34,221 bases of DNA from Sulfuritalea hydrogenivorans sk43H. GTDB taxonomy: Bacteria > Pseudomonadota > Gammaproteobacteria > Burkholderiales > Rhodocyclaceae. Made by a program: the position numbers and the translations under genes. The notes below the pieces were generated by a model that ran no database searches, was not told where the DNA came from, and worked only from the letters and a program-made list of their open reading frames with translations. The DNA is taken from positions 1 through 34,221 of the forward strand of contig CAMBRI010000019.1 of NCBI GenBank assembly GCA_945870205.1, in the 5' to 3' direction. Shown one piece after another: positions 1 to 8,984 of the stretch. How positions within the stretch are numbered: position 1 is the first letter of the stretch; each line of letters begins with the position of its first letter.

Positions 1-34
1 CGGCGCCGAGGGCCGTCCGCTCATGGCCGGCGGG

Positions 35-616
35 TCATGGCAGGTGCAGTCCTTCGGCACGCAGCATGTCGCACAGGGCGATCAGCGGCAGACCCACCAG
101 GGCATTGGGATCGTCTCCGCGCAGGTAGCTCAGCAGGGAAATCCCCAATCCTTCGGACTTGGCACTGCCGGCGCAATTGAGAGCATCCTCCTTGTCCAGG
201 TAGGACTCGATCTCTCGGTCGGTGAGTTCGCGAAACCGGACATGAGTGTCAACGCAGCAGACCTGCGCCCGGTTCGTTGCGCTGTTGAGCAGGCACAGCC
301 CGGTATGGAAGGTCACCTCTTTTCCTCGCATCAAGCGTAGCTGGGCGATGGCATTCTCTCGCCTTCCGGGCTTGCCGAAGCGGTTGGATCCGTCGGCGGC
401 GACCTGGTCCGAGCCGATGATCAGTGCGTCGGGAAAGTACTGGGCAACCGCACGTGCCTTGGCCTCGGAAAGGCGTCGCGCGGTGGCCGTCGGCGCTTCA
501 TTGGCGAGTGCGGTTTCGTCGGCATCCGGCGCCACGGTTTCAAAGGGGAATTGCAGGCGTGCCAGAAGTTCGCGCCGAAAGGGTGAAGTTGAGGCAAGAA
601 CGACGCGGTGAACCAT
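35..616 (-). CDS. yceF: Maf/YceF-family nucleotide pyrophosphatase
   Basis: A 193-residue member of the Maf family, which hydrolyses non-canonical or modified nucleoside triphosphates; the YceF branch acts on 7-methyl-GTP. Visible family motifs are the N-terminal [19 protein letters not shown] with the acidic residue at D70, and [15 protein letters not shown]. The [17 protein letters not shown] stretch closely resembles E. coli YceF rather than the dTTP-specific YhdE. I start at the ATG at 614-616 because homology begins at [10 protein letters not shown]; an in-frame extension of 13 residues upstream has no family resemblance. It is divergent from yceD-rpmF, the usual yceF neighbourhood, which supports the assignment. 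Substrate specificity is inferred from similarity and context. Confidence 0.93.
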   Translation of the reverse strand: MVHRVVLASTSPFRRELLARLQFPFETVAPDADETALANEAPTATARRLSEAKARAVAQYFPDALIIGSDQVAADGSNRFGKPGRRENAIAQLRLMRGKEVTFHTGLCLLNSATNRAQVCCVDTHVRFRELTDREIESYLDKEDALNCAGSAKSEGLGISLLSYLRGDDPNALVGLPLIALCDMLRAEGLHLP

Positions 617-625
617 GGTTCGGGC

Positions 626-655
626 TTGAAAAAGGAGGGCTGGGCATGATAACAT
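626..655 (+). promoter_or_regulatory. Candidate sigma-70 promoter for yceD-rpmF
   Basis: TTGAAA (626-631), 18 bp, then TAACAT (650-655), with TG one base before the -10 box (extended -10). It lies in the 48-69 bp gap between divergent maf and yceD. The predicted start near 662 leaves a usable leader only if yceD starts at 686. Found by eye. Confidence 0.4.
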
Positions 656-685
656 TCAACGTTTGTGTCGCGCGAGCACCTATCC

Positions 686-1189
686 GTGTCTGAATCAATT
701 GCCGGAACGGTCATAGACTGCCTTGAGTTCGCGCGCATCGGTGGTGTGCTGGAGCGCAAGGTCGGCCTTAATGAACTGCCCCGTCTGGCGGATCTGCTGG
801 CCGGTACCGCAGGTTTCTTGTCGGTTCGGCTTGAGGGATGGCGGGACGATGCGGGCAAGTCGTGGTTGCAGCTGGATATAGCAGGTGATCCGCTGTTATG
901 TTGTCAGCGTTGCCTGAGTGGTGTAAAGGTTCCATTGAGTATAAGGAGCCGGCTGCAGTTGATGGCGCCGGGGGAGGAGTGGCCGGACGACGATCTGGCC
1001 GATGACAGTACAGATGCCATAGAAGCCGAAACGGCGCTGGTGGTGCTGTCGCTGATTGAGGATGAAGTGTTGCTGGCGCTGCCCATCGCGCCACGACATG
1101 AGCAGTGCGAATCACCTGCGGGGAAGGGAACAGAACATGGATCAGCACCGTTTGCGGCGCTGGCCGCTTTGAAGAAGCACCGAAACTAA
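686..1189 (+). CDS. yceD: YceD (DUF177), large-subunit rRNA accumulation protein
   Basis: A 167-residue DUF177/YceD protein; the family is tied to accumulation of 23S rRNA and is nearly always encoded directly before rpmF, as here (15-bp gap). The CDCLEFAR-like N-terminus (IDCLEFARIGG), the Cys pair CCQRC in the middle and the acidic stretch followed by a LLALPIAPRHEQC segment fit the family. I chose the GTG at 686 (MSESIAG...) because the candidate promoter's predicted start is near 662 and family proteins usually begin close to the IDSLEFAR motif. An in-frame GTG at 665 would add seven residues. Neither start has a strong ribosome-binding site. Confidence 0.85.
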   Translation: MSESIAGTVIDCLEFARIGGVLERKVGLNELPRLADLLAGTAGFLSVRLEGWRDDAGKSWLQLDIAGDPLLCCQRCLSGVKVPLSIRSRLQLMAPGEEWPDDDLADDSTDAIEAETALVVLSLIEDEVLLALPIAPRHEQCESPAGKGTEHGSAPFAALAALKKHRN

Positions 1190-1204
1190 GCAAGGAGTAG
1201 CAAA

Positions 1205-1384
1205 ATGGCCGTACAACAGAACAAGAAGTCCCCGTCCAAGCGCGGCATGCATCGTGCACATGATTTTCTGACCAATCCGCCGCTGGCCGTCGAGCCGACC
1301 ACGGGCGAGGTTCATCTGCGTCACCACATCTCGCCATCCGGCGTGTATCGCGGCAAGAAGGTCGTAAAGGCCAAAGGCGAATAA
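1205..1384 (+). CDS. rpmF: 50S ribosomal protein L32
   Basis: A 59-residue L32: [20 protein letters not shown] at the N-terminus, then a short segment ending in [16 protein letters not shown]. This is the normal length and sequence pattern for betaproteobacterial L32. It lacks the four-Cys zinc ribbon of some L32 forms, so it is the zinc-independent (C-) type. An AAGGAG-type ribosome-binding site lies just upstream, after the yceD stop. A strong intrinsic terminator follows 16 bases after the stop, so yceD-rpmF looks like its own transcription unit, at least partly separated from plsX-fab. Confidence 0.95.
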   Translation: MAVQQNKKSPSKRGMHRAHDFLTNPPLAVEPTTGEVHLRHHISPSGVYRGKKVVKAKGE

Positions 1385-1400
1385 TCCACTTTGTTGAAAC

Positions 1401-1434
1401 CGGCCGGATGCGTTCTGCGCGTCCGGCCGTTTTT
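1401..1434 (+). terminator. Intrinsic terminator between rpmF and plsX
   Basis: A 12-bp stem with one G-U pair (1401-1412 with 1418-1429), a 5-base loop and then TTTTT (1430-1434). It lies only 31 bases before the plsX start, so plsX needs readthrough or a very close promoter. Confidence 0.85.
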
Positions 1435-1465
1435 GCATAAAGAGTCCCGGAAGATCACTCAAGCG

Positions 1466-2491
1466 ATGGCGATCACCCTCGCGGTGGATTGTATGGGCGG
1501 CGACCACGGTCCGTCGGTTACCTTGCCCGCTGTTTTTGAATTCCTGCGCCACGACATCGATTGCGCCGCCATCCTGGTCGGTCGCGAGGAAGTCCTGCGC
1601 CCGCAGGCCGAGCATTTGAAACACGAATTCGGTGCCCGTTTGTCGATCCGCCACGCCTCGGAAATGGTCGAAATGGACGAAGCCGTGGCCAGCGCGCTGC
1701 GCGGCAAGAAGGATTCTTCGATGCGTGTCGCCGTCGATCTGGTCAAGGAGGGGGTCGCCAATGCGGCGGTCTCGGCCGGCAACACCGGCGCCCTGATGGC
1801 GGTATCGCGTTTTGTATTGAAGACCCTGCCCGGCATTGATCGGCCAGCGATCTGTTCCATCCTGCCGTCACAGCGCGGCAGCACTTATGTGCTGGATCTC
1901 GGCGCCAATGTCGATTGCACTCCCGAACACTTGCTGCAGTTCGGCATCATGGGTTCCCTGCTGGTTTCCGCGCTGGAACACAAGGACCGACCCAGGGTGG
2001 GCCTGCTCAACATCGGTGAGGAAGCCATCAAGGGTAACGAGGTGGTCAAGCGTGCCGCCGAACTGTTGCGCGCCACGGACCTGAACTTCGTCGGCAATGT
2101 CGAGGGCAATGACATCTTCAAGGGAACGGCCGATGTGGTCGTGTGCGACGGATTTGTCGGCAATGTCACGCTGAAGGCGGCCGAAGGCCTGGCGCACATG
2201 ATCGGCGGTGCGCTGAAGGAAGAGTTCTCCCGCAACATTTTCACCAAGCTGACAGCGCTGATCGCCATGCCCGTCCTGAAATCGTTTCGCCAGCGCTTCG
2301 ATCCACGGCGCTACAACGGCGCCAGCCTGTTGGGCCTGCGCGGCATCGTGGTCAAGAGCCACGGCTCGGCCGATCAACTGGCTTTTCGCCACGCCCTGGA
2401 AAAGGCGGCCGAGGAAGCGCGGCAACGTTTGCCGGAAGCCATTGCCGCACGCATGGCCGCCGTCCTGCCGGCACCGACTCTTTGCGATTGA
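1466..2491 (+). CDS. plsX: Phosphate acyltransferase PlsX
   Basis: A 341-residue PlsX, which converts acyl-ACP to acyl-phosphate for PlsY and so links fatty acid synthesis to phospholipid synthesis at the inner face of the membrane. It begins with the family signature [11 protein letters not shown] (D8, G11-D13) and carries [10 protein letters not shown] and a GFVGNVTLK segment. I start at the ATG at 1466; the open frame extends 25 codons upstream, but that part overlaps the rpmF terminator hairpin and has no homology. It is followed by fabH with a TGATG-type junction and a good ribosome-binding site inside the end of the gene, so plsX-fabH are co-transcribed. Confidence 0.95.
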   Translation: MAITLAVDCMGGDHGPSVTLPAVFEFLRHDIDCAAILVGREEVLRPQAEHLKHEFGARLSIRHASEMVEMDEAVASALRGKKDSSMRVAVDLVKEGVANAAVSAGNTGALMAVSRFVLKTLPGIDRPAICSILPSQRGSTYVLDLGANVDCTPEHLLQFGIMGSLLVSALEHKDRPRVGLLNIGEEAIKGNEVVKRAAELLRATDLNFVGNVEGNDIFKGTADVVVCDGFVGNVTLKAAEGLAHMIGGALKEEFSRNIFTKLTALIAMPVLKSFRQRFDPRRYNGASLLGLRGIVVKSHGSADQLAFRHALEKAAEEARQRLPEAIAARMAAVLPAPTLCD

Positions 2492-2502
2492 TGGAGGCCA
2501 GA

Positions 2503-3471
2503 ATGGTCCATGCACGAATCAGCGGCACCGGCAGTTACCTGCCCGGCGAACCGGTCAGCAATGCCGCCCTGATTGCCGCGCACGGAATCGACTCATCCGA
2601 CGAGTGGATCGTCGAGCGCTCCGGAATTCGCAGCCGCCATCTCGCCCCGCAGGGCGTCGCCTGCAGCGATCTGGCCTTCGAGGCGAGCCGTCGCGCGTTG
2701 CAGGCAGCAGGCCGCCAGCCTGCGGAAGTCGATCTCATCATCGTCGCGACCTCGACCCCGGATTTCGTGTTTCCGAGTGCGGCCGCCTTGCTGCAGAACA
2801 AGCTGGGCATTACCAATGGAGCGCCGGCCTTCGACGTGCAGGCGGTATGCAGCGGCTTCGTCTATGCCCTGACCATCGCCGAAAAATTCATTCGCTCCGG
2901 TTCGCACAAGTGCGCACTGGTGGTGGGTGCCGAGGTGTTTTCGCGCATCCTCGACTGGAAGGATCGCGGTACCTGCGTCCTGTTCGGCGATGGCGCCGGC
3001 GCGGTGGTGCTGGAGGCCTCTGACCAACCGGGCCTGCTGGCCAGCGCATTCCATGCCGATGGCAGCCATCACGGCATCCTTTCGGTGCCGGGCCAGGTCT
3101 GCGGCGGCGTTGTCACGGGCGACCCCTTCCTGCGCATGGACGGGCAGGCCGTATTCAAGTTCGCCGTCAAGGTGCTGGCCGATGTCGCCAACGAAGTGCT
3201 GGCCGCCGCGGCGATGACGGCATCCCAGGTTGACTGGCTGATCCCGCATCAGGCCAATGTGCGGATACTGCAGGCAACGGCGAAAAAGCTGCATATACCG
3301 GCCGAGAAATGCATTGTCACCCTCGACCACCACGGCAATACTTCGGCCGCTTCGATTCCGCTGGCCCTTGACGAATCGGTCCGCGCCGGTCGCATACAGC
3401 GCGGCCAGCATTTGTTGCTGGAAGGCGTTGGCGGTGGCTTCACTTGGGGCGCGACCCTGCTCAAGTTCTGA
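2503..3471 (+). CDS. fabH: Beta-ketoacyl-ACP synthase III (FabH)
   Basis: A 322-residue KAS III that condenses an acyl-CoA primer with malonyl-ACP to start fatty acid synthesis. The Cys-His-Asn catalytic set is present: C116 in [10 protein letters not shown]249 in LIPHQAN and N279 in HHGNTSAAS. The [10 protein letters not shown] motif lies near 162-171. The start at 2503 is chosen because a perfect GGAGG (2493-2497) lies 5 bases upstream. An ATG at 2491 overlapping the plsX stop would add four residues and consumes that ribosome-binding site. fabD begins 16 bases downstream. Confidence 0.95.
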   Translation: MVHARISGTGSYLPGEPVSNAALIAAHGIDSSDEWIVERSGIRSRHLAPQGVACSDLAFEASRRALQAAGRQPAEVDLIIVATSTPDFVFPSAAALLQNKLGITNGAPAFDVQAVCSGFVYALTIAEKFIRSGSHKCALVVGAEVFSRILDWKDRGTCVLFGDGAGAVVLEASDQPGLLASAFHADGSHHGILSVPGQVCGGVVTGDPFLRMDGQAVFKFAVKVLADVANEVLAAAAMTASQVDWLIPHQANVRILQATAKKLHIPAEKCIVTLDHHGNTSAASIPLALDESVRAGRIQRGQHLLLEGVGGGFTWGATLLKF

Positions 3472-3487
3472 ATACGAAAGATCCAAG

Positions 3488-4432
3488 ATGAAATTTGCAC
3501 TTGTGTTTCCAGGGCAAGGATCCCAGTCGCTGGGCATGATGTCGGGCTACGGCGATTCGCCGGTGATCCGCGCCACCTTCGACGAAGCGTCGGCCGCGCT
3601 GGGGCGTGACCTGTGGCGACTGGCGAACGACGGGCCGGCGGAAGCGCAGAGTCAGACAGTAAATACCCAGCCGCTGATGCTGACGGCGGACATTGCCGTC
3701 TATCGCTTCTGGCTGGACAAGGGCGGCGCACAACCGGCGATGGTGGCAGGCCATAGTCTCGGCGAATATTCCGCGCTGGTGGCTGCCGGGGTTCTGCATT
3801 TGAAGGATGCGGTACCGCTGGTCGAACTGCGCGCCAAGGCCATGCAGGCCGCCGTGCGGGCGGGCGAGGGCGCGATGGCCGCCGTCATGGGCCTCGATGC
3901 CGCGGCCGTGATCGCAGCCTGCGCCGAGGCGGCCAATGGTCTGGTGGGGCAGGTGGTGCAGGCGGTAAATTTCAACGAGCCGAAACAGACGGTGATCGCC
4001 GGACACAAGGCGGCGGTCGAGCGTGCGGCAGAACTGGTCAAGGCGAAAGGAGCCAAGCGCGCCCTGATGCTTCCGGTCTCGGCGCCCTTTCACTGTGCGC
4101 TGATGCAGCCCGCGGCGGAAGCCTTGCAAATTCGGCTTGCCGATGTGGTTTTGGCGACGCCGCAAATTCCCTTGATCAACAATGTCGATGTGGCACAACT
4201 GACAGACCCGATTGCCATCCGGGATGCGCTGGTGCGTCAGGCCGCGTCCCCCGTGCGCTGGGTTGAGACCATGCTGGCGATGCAGGCCGCCGGTGTCACC
4301 CACGTCTTCGAGTGCGGCCCGGGCAAGGTCTTGTCCGGTCTGGTGAAGCGCTGTGCCGAAAGCCTCACGGGCGCGGCCATGAATGATCTGGCCGGCGTCG
4401 ATGCGGCCCTGGCGACTGTAAAGGGAGCATGA
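3488..4432 (+). CDS. fabD: Malonyl CoA-ACP transacylase (FabD)
   Basis: A 314-residue malonyltransferase that loads malonyl groups from CoA onto ACP. The N-terminal FPGQGSQ motif, nucleophile S90 in AGHSLGEYSALVAAG, substrate-binding R115 and catalytic H202 in SAPFHCALM are all visible and spaced as in the E. coli enzyme. The start at MKFALVFPGQ is fixed by homology; the open frame runs far upstream, antisense-like, through fabH without homology. A single base separates the TGA from the fabG ATG, so the two are translated from one message and probably coupled. Confidence 0.95.
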   Translation: MKFALVFPGQGSQSLGMMSGYGDSPVIRATFDEASAALGRDLWRLANDGPAEAQSQTVNTQPLMLTADIAVYRFWLDKGGAQPAMVAGHSLGEYSALVAAGVLHLKDAVPLVELRAKAMQAAVRAGEGAMAAVMGLDAAAVIAACAEAANGLVGQVVQAVNFNEPKQTVIAGHKAAVERAAELVKAKGAKRALMLPVSAPFHCALMQPAAEALQIRLADVVLATPQIPLINNVDVAQLTDPIAIRDALVRQAASPVRWVETMLAMQAAGVTHVFECGPGKVLSGLVKRCAESLTGAAMNDLAGVDAALATVKGA

Positions 4433-4433
4433 C

Positions 4434-5180
4434 ATGACTGACTTGAAGGGGCGGGTCGCCCTGATAACCGGCGCTTCGCGTGGCCTTGGCCGTGCCATCG
4501 CGCTGGAACTCGCCGCCCGGGGTGCGACCGTGATCGGTACCGCCACCACGGAGGCCGGCGCGGCCGATATCCAGCAGGCGCTTGACGCCGCTGGTGCGAC
4601 GGGATGGGGCGCGATGGTAAACGTCACCGAGGCCGCCGCTTGTGAGGCGCTGATCGGCGAGATCGAAAAGAAATTTGCCGCGGTCTCGATCCTGGTTAAC
4701 AACGCCGGTATCACCCGCGACAATCTGGCCATGCGCATGAAGGACGACGAATGGGATGTGGTCATCGAGACCAATCTCAAGGCGGTGTTCCGCCTGTCCA
4801 AGCTGGTTATGCGCGGCATGATGAAGGCGCGGTTCGGGCGCATCATCAACATTACATCTGTCGTCGGCGAGGCCGGGAATCCCGGTCAGGCCAACTATGC
4901 GGCCGCCAAGGCCGGTGTCGCCGGCATGAGCCGGGCGCTGGCGCAGGAGCTCGGCAGCCGCAACATCACGGTGAATTGTGTCGCGCCGGGCTTCATCGAT
5001 ACCGACATGACCCGGGCGCTGCCCGATGCGCAGCGCGATGCCCTGCTCGGCAAGATCCCGCTGGGGCGTCTCGGGCAGCCGGAGGAGATTGCGGCTGCCG
5101 TGGCGTTTCTGGCGTCGACATCCGCCGGCTACATTACTGGCAGCACACTGAATGTCAATGGTGGAATGTATATGGCCTGA
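4434..5180 (+). CDS. fabG: 3-oxoacyl-ACP reductase (FabG)
   Basis: A 248-residue short-chain dehydrogenase that reduces 3-ketoacyl-ACP with NADPH. It has the TGASRGLG cofactor motif (12-19), NNAGI (89-93), and the catalytic set N114, S142, Y155 and K159 (NYAAAKAG). The C-terminus VNGGMYMA is typical of FabG. An AGGGAG ribosome-binding site overlaps the end of fabD. Its place between fabD and acpP is the conserved fab cluster order, which separates true FabG from the many other SDR proteins. Confidence 0.95.
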   Translation: MTDLKGRVALITGASRGLGRAIALELAARGATVIGTATTEAGAADIQQALDAAGATGWGAMVNVTEAAACEALIGEIEKKFAAVSILVNNAGITRDNLAMRMKDDEWDVVIETNLKAVFRLSKLVMRGMMKARFGRIINITSVVGEAGNPGQANYAAAKAGVAGMSRALAQELGSRNITVNCVAPGFIDTDMTRALPDAQRDALLGKIPLGRLGQPEEIAAAVAFLASTSAGYITGSTLNVNGGMYMA

Positions 5181-5259
5181 TAGCCGTGAGGGTGTCAGGT
5201 GTTTTTGTTAAAATAGGCAGGTTTTTACCCGCCGAACAATTCAGGGAAGGAGTTTCAAG

Positions 5260-5499
5260 ATGGAGAACATCGAACAACGCGTCAAGAAGATCGTCGCCGA
5301 GCAACTGGGCGTCAATGAAGCTGACATCAAGAACGAGTCCAACTTCGTGGATGATCTGGGTGCCGACTCGCTCGATACCGTGGAACTGGTGATGGCGCTG
5401 GAAGAAGAGTTCGAGTGCGAGATTCCCGACGAAGATGCGGAGAAGATCACCACCGTGCAGCAGGCGATCGACTACGTTAACGCCAACGTCAAGAAATAA
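5260..5499 (+). CDS. acpP: Acyl carrier protein
   Basis: A 79-residue acidic four-helix carrier protein. The phosphopantetheine attachment site is S37 in [11 protein letters not shown]. AcpS, encoded at 19421-19804 in this window, would add the arm. The ribosome-binding site GAAGGAG is strong, as expected for one of the most abundant cell proteins. The 79-bp gap after fabG contains an A/T-rich TAAAAT box (5209-5214) that could belong to an extra acpP promoter, although no good -35 box is visible. fabF starts 25 bases downstream. Confidence 0.97.
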   Translation: MENIEQRVKKIVAEQLGVNEADIKNESNFVDDLGADSLDTVELVMALEEEFECEIPDEDAEKITTVQQAIDYVNANVKK

Positions 5500-5524
5500 A
5501 TTCCGGACCAAGGACGAACTTATC

Positions 5525-6760
5525 GTGACGCGACGCCGTGTGGTGGTAACCGGACTGGGCGTGATTTCGCCGGTTGGAAATACGGTAGCAGAAGCCTGGG
5601 ATAACCTGACGGCCGGTAAGAGCGGCATCGGTCGCATCACGAAGTTCGATCCTTCTGCCTTCAAGGCGCAGATTGCCGGCGAGGTGAAGGATTTCGAGGT
5701 CACTGCCTATCTTTCGGCCAAGGAAGCACGTCGCATGGATACCTTCATCCATTTCGGCATGGCGGCGGGGATCCAGGCATTGCGTGATGCCGGCCTCGAC
5801 GGCCCGCAGGGCGATGCGGAACGCATAGGTGTCAATATCGGCTCGGGCATCGGCGGTCTGCCGATGATCGAGGATACTCACAACGATTTCCTTGCGGGCG
5901 GCCCACGCAAGATATCCCCCTTCTTCATTCCGGGCACGATCAGCAACATGATCTCGGGCAACCTGTCGATCATGTTCGGCCTCAAGGGCCCGAACATTGC
6001 CGTAGTGACGGCCTGCACTACGGGCTTGCACGCGATTGGCCTGTCGGCCCGGATGATCGAGTACGGCGATGCTGACGTGATGGTCTGCGGCGGTTCCGAG
6101 GCAACCATATCGCCGCTGGCAATCGGCGGCTTTGCCTCGGCCCAGGCGCTATCCACGCGCAACGACGATCCTTCGACGGCGAGCCGCCCCTGGGACAAGG
6201 ATCGTGATGGATTTGTCATGGGCGAAGGTGCCGGCGTCATGGTGCTGGAAGAATATGAACATGCCCGGGCGCGCGGTGCAAAGATATATGCGGAACTGGC
6301 CGGATTCGGCATGAGTGGTGACGCATTCCACATGACGGCACCCGACACCGATGGCCCCCGCCGCAGCATGGTCAACGCGCTGAAGAATGCCGGCGTCAAT
6401 GCTGATGAAGTCCAGTATGTCAATGCCCACGGCACATCAACTCCTCTTGGCGACAAGAACGAGACTGAAGCCATCAAACTGGCCTTCGGTCTGGATGCGG
6501 CAAAGAAGATAGTGGTGAATTCAACCAAGTCAATGACCGGTCACCTGCTCGGCGGCGCCGGTGGCCTTGAGTCGGTGATCACCGTGCTCGCCGTGCATCA
6601 CCAGCTTTCGCCGCCGACGATCAATATCTTCAACCAGGATCCGGAATGCGATCTGGATTACTGCGCCAATACGGCCAGGTCGATGAAGATCGACGTGGCC
6701 TTGAAGAATAACTTCGGCTTTGGTGGTACCAACGGCTCATTGGTTTTCCGCCGCGTCTGA
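5525..6760 (+). CDS. fabF: Beta-ketoacyl-ACP synthase II (FabF)
   Basis: A 411-residue KAS II elongation enzyme. The Cys-His-His triad is C164 (TACTTGLHAIG), H302 (NAHGTSTPLGD) and H340 (MTGHLLGGAGG), with the C-terminal NNFGFGGTNGSL loop. I start at the GTG at 5525, because MTRRRVVVTGLG is where the family begins; the frame is open upstream inside acpP but without homology. An AGGA ribosome-binding site lies about 10 bases before it. The gene closes the fatty acid cluster and is followed 12 bases later by a small membrane protein gene. Confidence 0.95.
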   Translation: MTRRRVVVTGLGVISPVGNTVAEAWDNLTAGKSGIGRITKFDPSAFKAQIAGEVKDFEVTAYLSAKEARRMDTFIHFGMAAGIQALRDAGLDGPQGDAERIGVNIGSGIGGLPMIEDTHNDFLAGGPRKISPFFIPGTISNMISGNLSIMFGLKGPNIAVVTACTTGLHAIGLSARMIEYGDADVMVCGGSEATISPLAIGGFASAQALSTRNDDPSTASRPWDKDRDGFVMGEGAGVMVLEEYEHARARGAKIYAELAGFGMSGDAFHMTAPDTDGPRRSMVNALKNAGVNADEVQYVNAHGTSTPLGDKNETEAIKLAFGLDAAKKIVVNSTKSMTGHLLGGAGGLESVITVLAVHHQLSPPTINIFNQDPECDLDYCANTARSMKIDVALKNNFGFGGTNGSLVFRRV

Positions 6761-6772
6761 TTCGGCCGGGCG

Positions 6773-7195
6773 ATGAAGTCCGCCGCCCTGCTGGCGGTCT
6801 CAATCAAGCCCTCAAGGCGCCTGCTGGGCATTCAATCGATCGCCCATGTCGCGGCCGTTGGCGCGGTGCTGGCGAGCAGGCTTCCGGCATGGCTCATGGC
6901 TGGTTTTCTGTTGCTGATCGGGGCCTCGCTGGCGCATTTTCGCCGGGCCTTGCCGATCACCGGTCTGGTGCTGCACGGCGATGGTCGCATCGAAATCGTC
7001 GGCGCTGACGGCGTGGCTAGCGATGCTGCCGTGCATCCGCATACCCTGGTTCTGTCTTTTCTGATTGTGCTGCTGTACCGGCAGCAAGGCCGTCTGCGCT
7101 CCCTTACCCTGCTGGGTGACAGCCTGTCCGACGAAGACTTTCGTCAGTTACGGCTCTGGCTACGCTGGCGCTCTGCTGCGGCTGGTCCCGCCTGA
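6773..7195 (+). CDS. YgfX/CptA-like small membrane protein
   Basis: A 140-residue protein with two predicted membrane segments near residues 18-35 and 39-53, a short beta-rich cytoplasmic part and a C-terminal signature (RSLTLLGDSLSDEDFRQLRLWLRWR) typical of the YgfX family. In E. coli, YgfX (CptA) is described as a membrane protein that affects MreB/FtsZ and is paired with SdhE. No sdhE-like gene is next to it here, but nadB is, and nadB, ygfX and the rse genes are also clustered in gammaproteobacteria. The family call rests on the C-terminal motif, topology and context. A toxin role should not be assumed. It converges on nadB with a 12-base gap and no visible terminator. Confidence 0.6.
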   Translation: MKSAALLAVSIKPSRRLLGIQSIAHVAAVGAVLASRLPAWLMAGFLLLIGASLAHFRRALPITGLVLHGDGRIEIVGADGVASDAAVHPHTLVLSFLIVLLYRQQGRLRSLTLLGDSLSDEDFRQLRLWLRWRSAAAGPA

Positions 7196-7207
7196 ACTCA
7201 TGCCGGG

Positions 7208-8800
7208 TCAGGGCTGGCGCGGGTGCAGCACGGTTTCCAGTGCGCGTGGCAAGGTTTCTGGATAGTCCCGGCTGAAATGCAAGCCGCGGCTTTCGTGACG
7301 GCGCTGGGCGCTTTTCACGATCAGATGTGCGGTCAGCACCAGGTTGCGCAGTTCGATGAGATCGTTGCCCACCCGGTAGTTGGCATAGTACTCGTCGATC
7401 TCCCGTTGCAACAGACGCAGGCGATGCAGTGCGCGCTCCAGGCGCTTGTTGGTGCGCACGATGCCGACGTAGTCCCACATGAAGCGCCGCAGTTCGGCCC
7501 AGTTGTGCGAAATGACGATTTCTTCATCGGCGTCGCGCACCCGGCTCTCGTCCCAGGGCGGCAGGTGGGGTAGCGGTTCCACCGGCGCGGCCAGTATGTC
7601 CTGCGCCGCCGACGCCGAAAACACCACGCATTCGAGCAGCGAGTTCGACGCCAGGCGGTTGGCTCCGTGCAGGCCGGTGAACGCGGTTTCGCCGAGCGCA
7701 TAGAGTCCGGCCAGATCGGTGCGCGCCGCCAGGTCGGTGACCACGCCACCGCAGGTGTAGTGGGCGGCAGGAACCACGGGTATGGGTTCCTTCGTGATGT
7801 CGATGCCCAGTTCCAGGCAGCGGGCATGGATGGTCGGGAAGTGGTCCTTGAGAAAGTCGGGCGACTTGTGGGTCATGTCGAGGAACACGCAGTCAAGGCC
7901 GTGGCGCTTCATTTCGAAGTCGATGGCGCGGGCGACGATGTCGCGTGGCGCAAGCTCGGCACGGCTGTCGTGGCCGGGCATGAAACGCGTGCCGTCCGGC
8001 AGGCGCAACAGGCCGCCTTCGCCGCGCAGGGCCTCTGAAATCAGGAAGGACTTGGCGTGCGGGTGATACAGGCACGTCGGGTGGAACTGGATGAACTCCA
8101 TGTTCGCGACCCGGCAACCGGCACGCCAAGCCATGGCGAGGCCGTCGCCTGTTGCCGTGTCGGGATTGGTCGTGTAGAGATAGACCTTGCCGGCGCCTCC
8201 CGTGGCCAGCGCCGTATGGCTGGCGCCAAGGGTCAGCACACGGTCGCGGGCAATGTCCAGTACATAGGCGCCGAGGCAGCGATTGCGCGGCAGGCCGAGT
8301 TTGGCAGCCGTAATCAGATCGATCGCGATGTGCTTTTCCAGAACCGTGATGTTGTGATGGCTCCTGACCTGTTCGGTCAGAGTCTGCTGCACGGCGGTAC
8401 CCGTTGCATCGGCCGCATGGATGATGCGGCGCTGGCCGTGACCGCCTTCGCGGGTCAGATGGAAGCCCAGCGGCGAATCGTCGGGAGTAAACGGGACGCC
8501 GCGCGCAATGAGCCATTCAATGGCCTCGCGGCCGTGTTCGACGACAAAGCGGGTCGCCGTCGGGTCGCACAGTCCGGCACCGGCGGTGAACGTGTCGTTG
8601 ACGTGGGCATCTATGCTGTCGGCCGGATCAAGCACCGCGGCAATCCCGCCCTGTGCCCAGGCGGAGGCGGAATCCGTCAGCGCCTTCTTGGTGACCAGCG
8701 CCACCCGACGGCTGTCGGCAAGCCTCAACGCCAGCGACTGACCCGCCAGACCGCTGCCGATTATAAGGACGTCGAAATGCTGGATCGAGGCCGGATTCAT
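7208..8800 (-). CDS. nadB: L-aspartate oxidase
   Basis: A 530-residue flavoprotein that oxidises L-aspartate to iminoaspartate, the first step of de novo NAD synthesis. The FAD-binding GSGLAG (15-20) follows a beta strand (DVLIIG). Further family segments are [39 protein letters not shown] and [12 protein letters not shown] (near 375-388). The helical C-terminal domain contains the [19 protein letters not shown] segment. Length matches E. coli NadB (540), and the absence of a catalytic Arg/Glu pattern change favours aspartate oxidase over the related fumarate reductase subunit. It is transcribed away from rpoE, with a 184-bp shared upstream region. Confidence 0.95.
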   Translation of the reverse strand: MNPASIQHFDVLIIGSGLAGQSLALRLADSRRVALVTKKALTDSASAWAQGGIAAVLDPADSIDAHVNDTFTAGAGLCDPTATRFVVEHGREAIEWLIARGVPFTPDDSPLGFHLTREGGHGQRRIIHAADATGTAVQQTLTEQVRSHHNITVLEKHIAIDLITAAKLGLPRNRCLGAYVLDIARDRVLTLGASHTALATGGAGKVYLYTTNPDTATGDGLAMAWRAGCRVANMEFIQFHPTCLYHPHAKSFLISEALRGEGGLLRLPDGTRFMPGHDSRAELAPRDIVARAIDFEMKRHGLDCVFLDMTHKSPDFLKDHFPTIHARCLELGIDITKEPIPVVPAAHYTCGGVVTDLAARTDLAGLYALGETAFTGLHGANRLASNSLLECVVFSASAAQDILAAPVEPLPHLPPWDESRVRDADEEIVISHNWAELRRFMWDYVGIVRTNKRLERALHRLRLLQREIDEYYANYRVGNDLIELRNLVLTAHLIVKSAQRRHESRGLHFSRDYPETLPRALETVLHPRQP

Positions 8801-8830
8801 GGGGCGGGACTATATCACCGCCACCGGCAT

Positions 8831-8858
8831 GGAACTATTTGAACAGGCATCGGTCAGT
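8831..8858 (+). promoter_or_regulatory. Candidate sigma-E autoregulated promoter upstream of rpoE
   Basis: GGAACTA (8831-8837), 16 bp, then TCAGT (8854-8858). The spacing equals that of E. coli rpoE promoter P2 (GGAACTT, 16 bp, TCTAA). The -35 is good and the -10 weak. It is 127 bases before the rpoE start. Inferred by eye. Confidence 0.35.
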
Positions 8859-8916
8859 GTCGGCAACGGTTGATGTAATGAAGGCCGGAGCAGTGAGGAA
8901 TGTGGGCAGAGTGGCT

Positions 8917-8925
8917 TGTTATACT
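8917..8925 (+). promoter_or_regulatory. Candidate extended -10 housekeeping promoter for rpoE
   Basis: TGTTATACT (TGn followed by TATACT at 8920-8925) with no clear -35. This would give a leader of roughly 50 bases to the rpoE ATG at 8985 and could supply basal transcription besides the sigma-E-like site upstream. Confidence 0.4.
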
Positions 8926-8984
8926 CGCTTGCGGTCAAATTGAAGCCGCGCATTTTTATCTGGCGAGAATAAACACCGAAGTCC

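Noticed and set aside
1-24. Possible start of a leftward gene (ATG at 24-22, MSGRPSAP)
   Set aside because: Only eight codons are visible and the ribosome-binding sequence is weak. A gene downstream of maf is likely, but it cannot be supported from this much.
1868-2515. Long minus-strand open frames antisense to plsX, fabH, fabD and others
   Set aside because: They follow from high-GC codon use in the real genes; no family motifs or start signals.
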